Origin: an uncultured Selenomonadaceae bacterium | GTDB taxonomy: Bacteria > Bacillota > Negativicutes > Selenomonadales > Selenomonadaceae | Direction of reading: 5' to 3' | Length of the DNA stretch: 12,976 bases | Assembly: GCA_905236255.1 (NCBI GenBank) | Contig: CAJOPK010000089.1 | Location: 1 to 12,976 of the forward strand | Shown here: in pieces, positions 12,744 to 12,976 of the stretch | Position numbering within the stretch: the first letter of the stretch is position 1 | Layout of the letters: every line of letters begins with the position of its first letter | Made by a program: the position numbers and the translations under genes | Notes under the pieces: model-generated | What the model was told of the DNA's origin: nothing | What the model saw: the letters and a program-made list of their open reading frames with translations, nothing else | The model's database searches: none

Positions 12744-12976
12744 CTATTCATCGGAATTGCGATCCATTAAAGCAATAAGGGAATTTATTATTCCGAAAAT
12801 CGCGTAAGTCGAGAAAATTGCAGTCAACACTCCGGCAACCGGCATTTGCAACGTAAAGAAAATTATTGCCGCAAAAATTACAGCCGCAGAAATTTTTGAT
12901 ACGAGATAAATTTTCTCTCCGTCGCCTTTAAAGTCCGGATAATGCACATGACTTACCATCAAATACGCAACGACAA
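12744..12976 (-). CDS. pssA: CDP-diacylglycerol-serine O-phosphatidyltransferase, C-terminal part
   Basis: The frame runs from the right edge of the window to a TAG at 12744 and gives the last 76 or so residues. It starts VVAYLMVSHVHYPDFKG. The LMVS...YP.FK stretch is characteristic of the end of the catalytic region of bacterial phosphatidylserine synthases (CDP-alcohol phosphatidyltransferase family). Two hydrophobic spans follow (about SKISAAVIFAAIIFF and VLTAIFSTYAIFGIINSLIAL) and a short acidic tail. The CDP-alcohol motif itself lies outside the window, so the assignment rests on this C-terminal match. A TTG inside the fragment could be mistaken for a start, but the reading frame continues open beyond it. 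It makes the precursor of phosphatidylethanolamine and heads an envelope-lipid and glycan operon. Confidence 0.68.
   Translation of the reverse strand, partial: VVAYLMVSHVHYPDFKGDGEKIYLVSKISAAVIFAAIIFFTLQMPVAGVLTAIFSTYAIFGIINSLIALMDRNSDE

Noticed and set aside
1..12976. CRISPR arrays, insertion sequences, tRNA or rRNA genes
   Set aside because: No regularly spaced direct repeats, terminal inverted repeats with transposase, or recognisable structural RNA sequence was seen.

Overview
The window reads as chromosomal DNA of a diderm (outer-membrane-bearing) Firmicute, most likely a member of the Negativicutes. Two things point there together. It encodes a sporulation/competence-type sigma factor with the near-invariant core of Firmicutes SigH. 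It also encodes outer-membrane machinery: a TolC-family channel and an elongated MlaD whose tail looks like an outer-membrane beta-barrel. Base composition looks moderately AT-rich, CCGG is conspicuously frequent, and there is no sign of phage, transposon, CRISPR or RNA genes.

Layout. Plus strand, 1-3094: the end of an unidentified coiled-coil protein, then a 183-residue protein of unknown function followed 29 nt later by a full-length comEC (DNA uptake channel). A sequence fitting the SigH promoter consensus lies in front of the 183-residue gene. A strong bidirectional terminator (3105-3138) separates this block from everything else. All remaining genes are on the minus strand. Reading in the direction of transcription from the right edge: the tail of a probable phosphatidylserine synthase (pssA), a family-2 processive-type glycosyltransferase, a NodB-type polysaccharide deacetylase and a GT28/MGDG-synthase-like glycosyltransferase form one tight envelope operon (12976-9490). 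A good sigma-A promoter (9434-9462) then starts mlaF-mlaD-tolC (9372-5769), closed by a hairpin terminator. A NIF3-family protein, an amidohydrolase with a possible promoter of its own, and sigH with an excellent promoter of its own follow.

How the genes work together. From pssA to tolC the theme is envelope biogenesis: phospholipid synthesis, probable glycolipid and exopolysaccharide synthesis, and lipid traffic between inner and outer membrane. The Mla genes are a reduced set: no mlaE, mlaA, mlaB or mlaC is present here, and MlaD itself appears to supply the periplasm-spanning part, with 34-residue helical repeats, and an outer-membrane anchor. At the left, sigH and comEC face each other. 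The candidate SigH promoter suggests that the sigma factor may switch on DNA uptake in a bacterium that has to move DNA through two membranes.

Most useful points for follow-up: the SigH-type promoter feeding the unknown protein and comEC; the repeat-plus-barrel architecture of MlaD in an operon with tolC but without mlaE; and the pssA/GT2/deacetylase/GT28 operon, which may make an uncharacterised surface glycan or glycolipid. Start sites were revised from the longest open frame for sigH, mlaD and the GT28 gene on the basis of Shine-Dalgarno and promoter positions.
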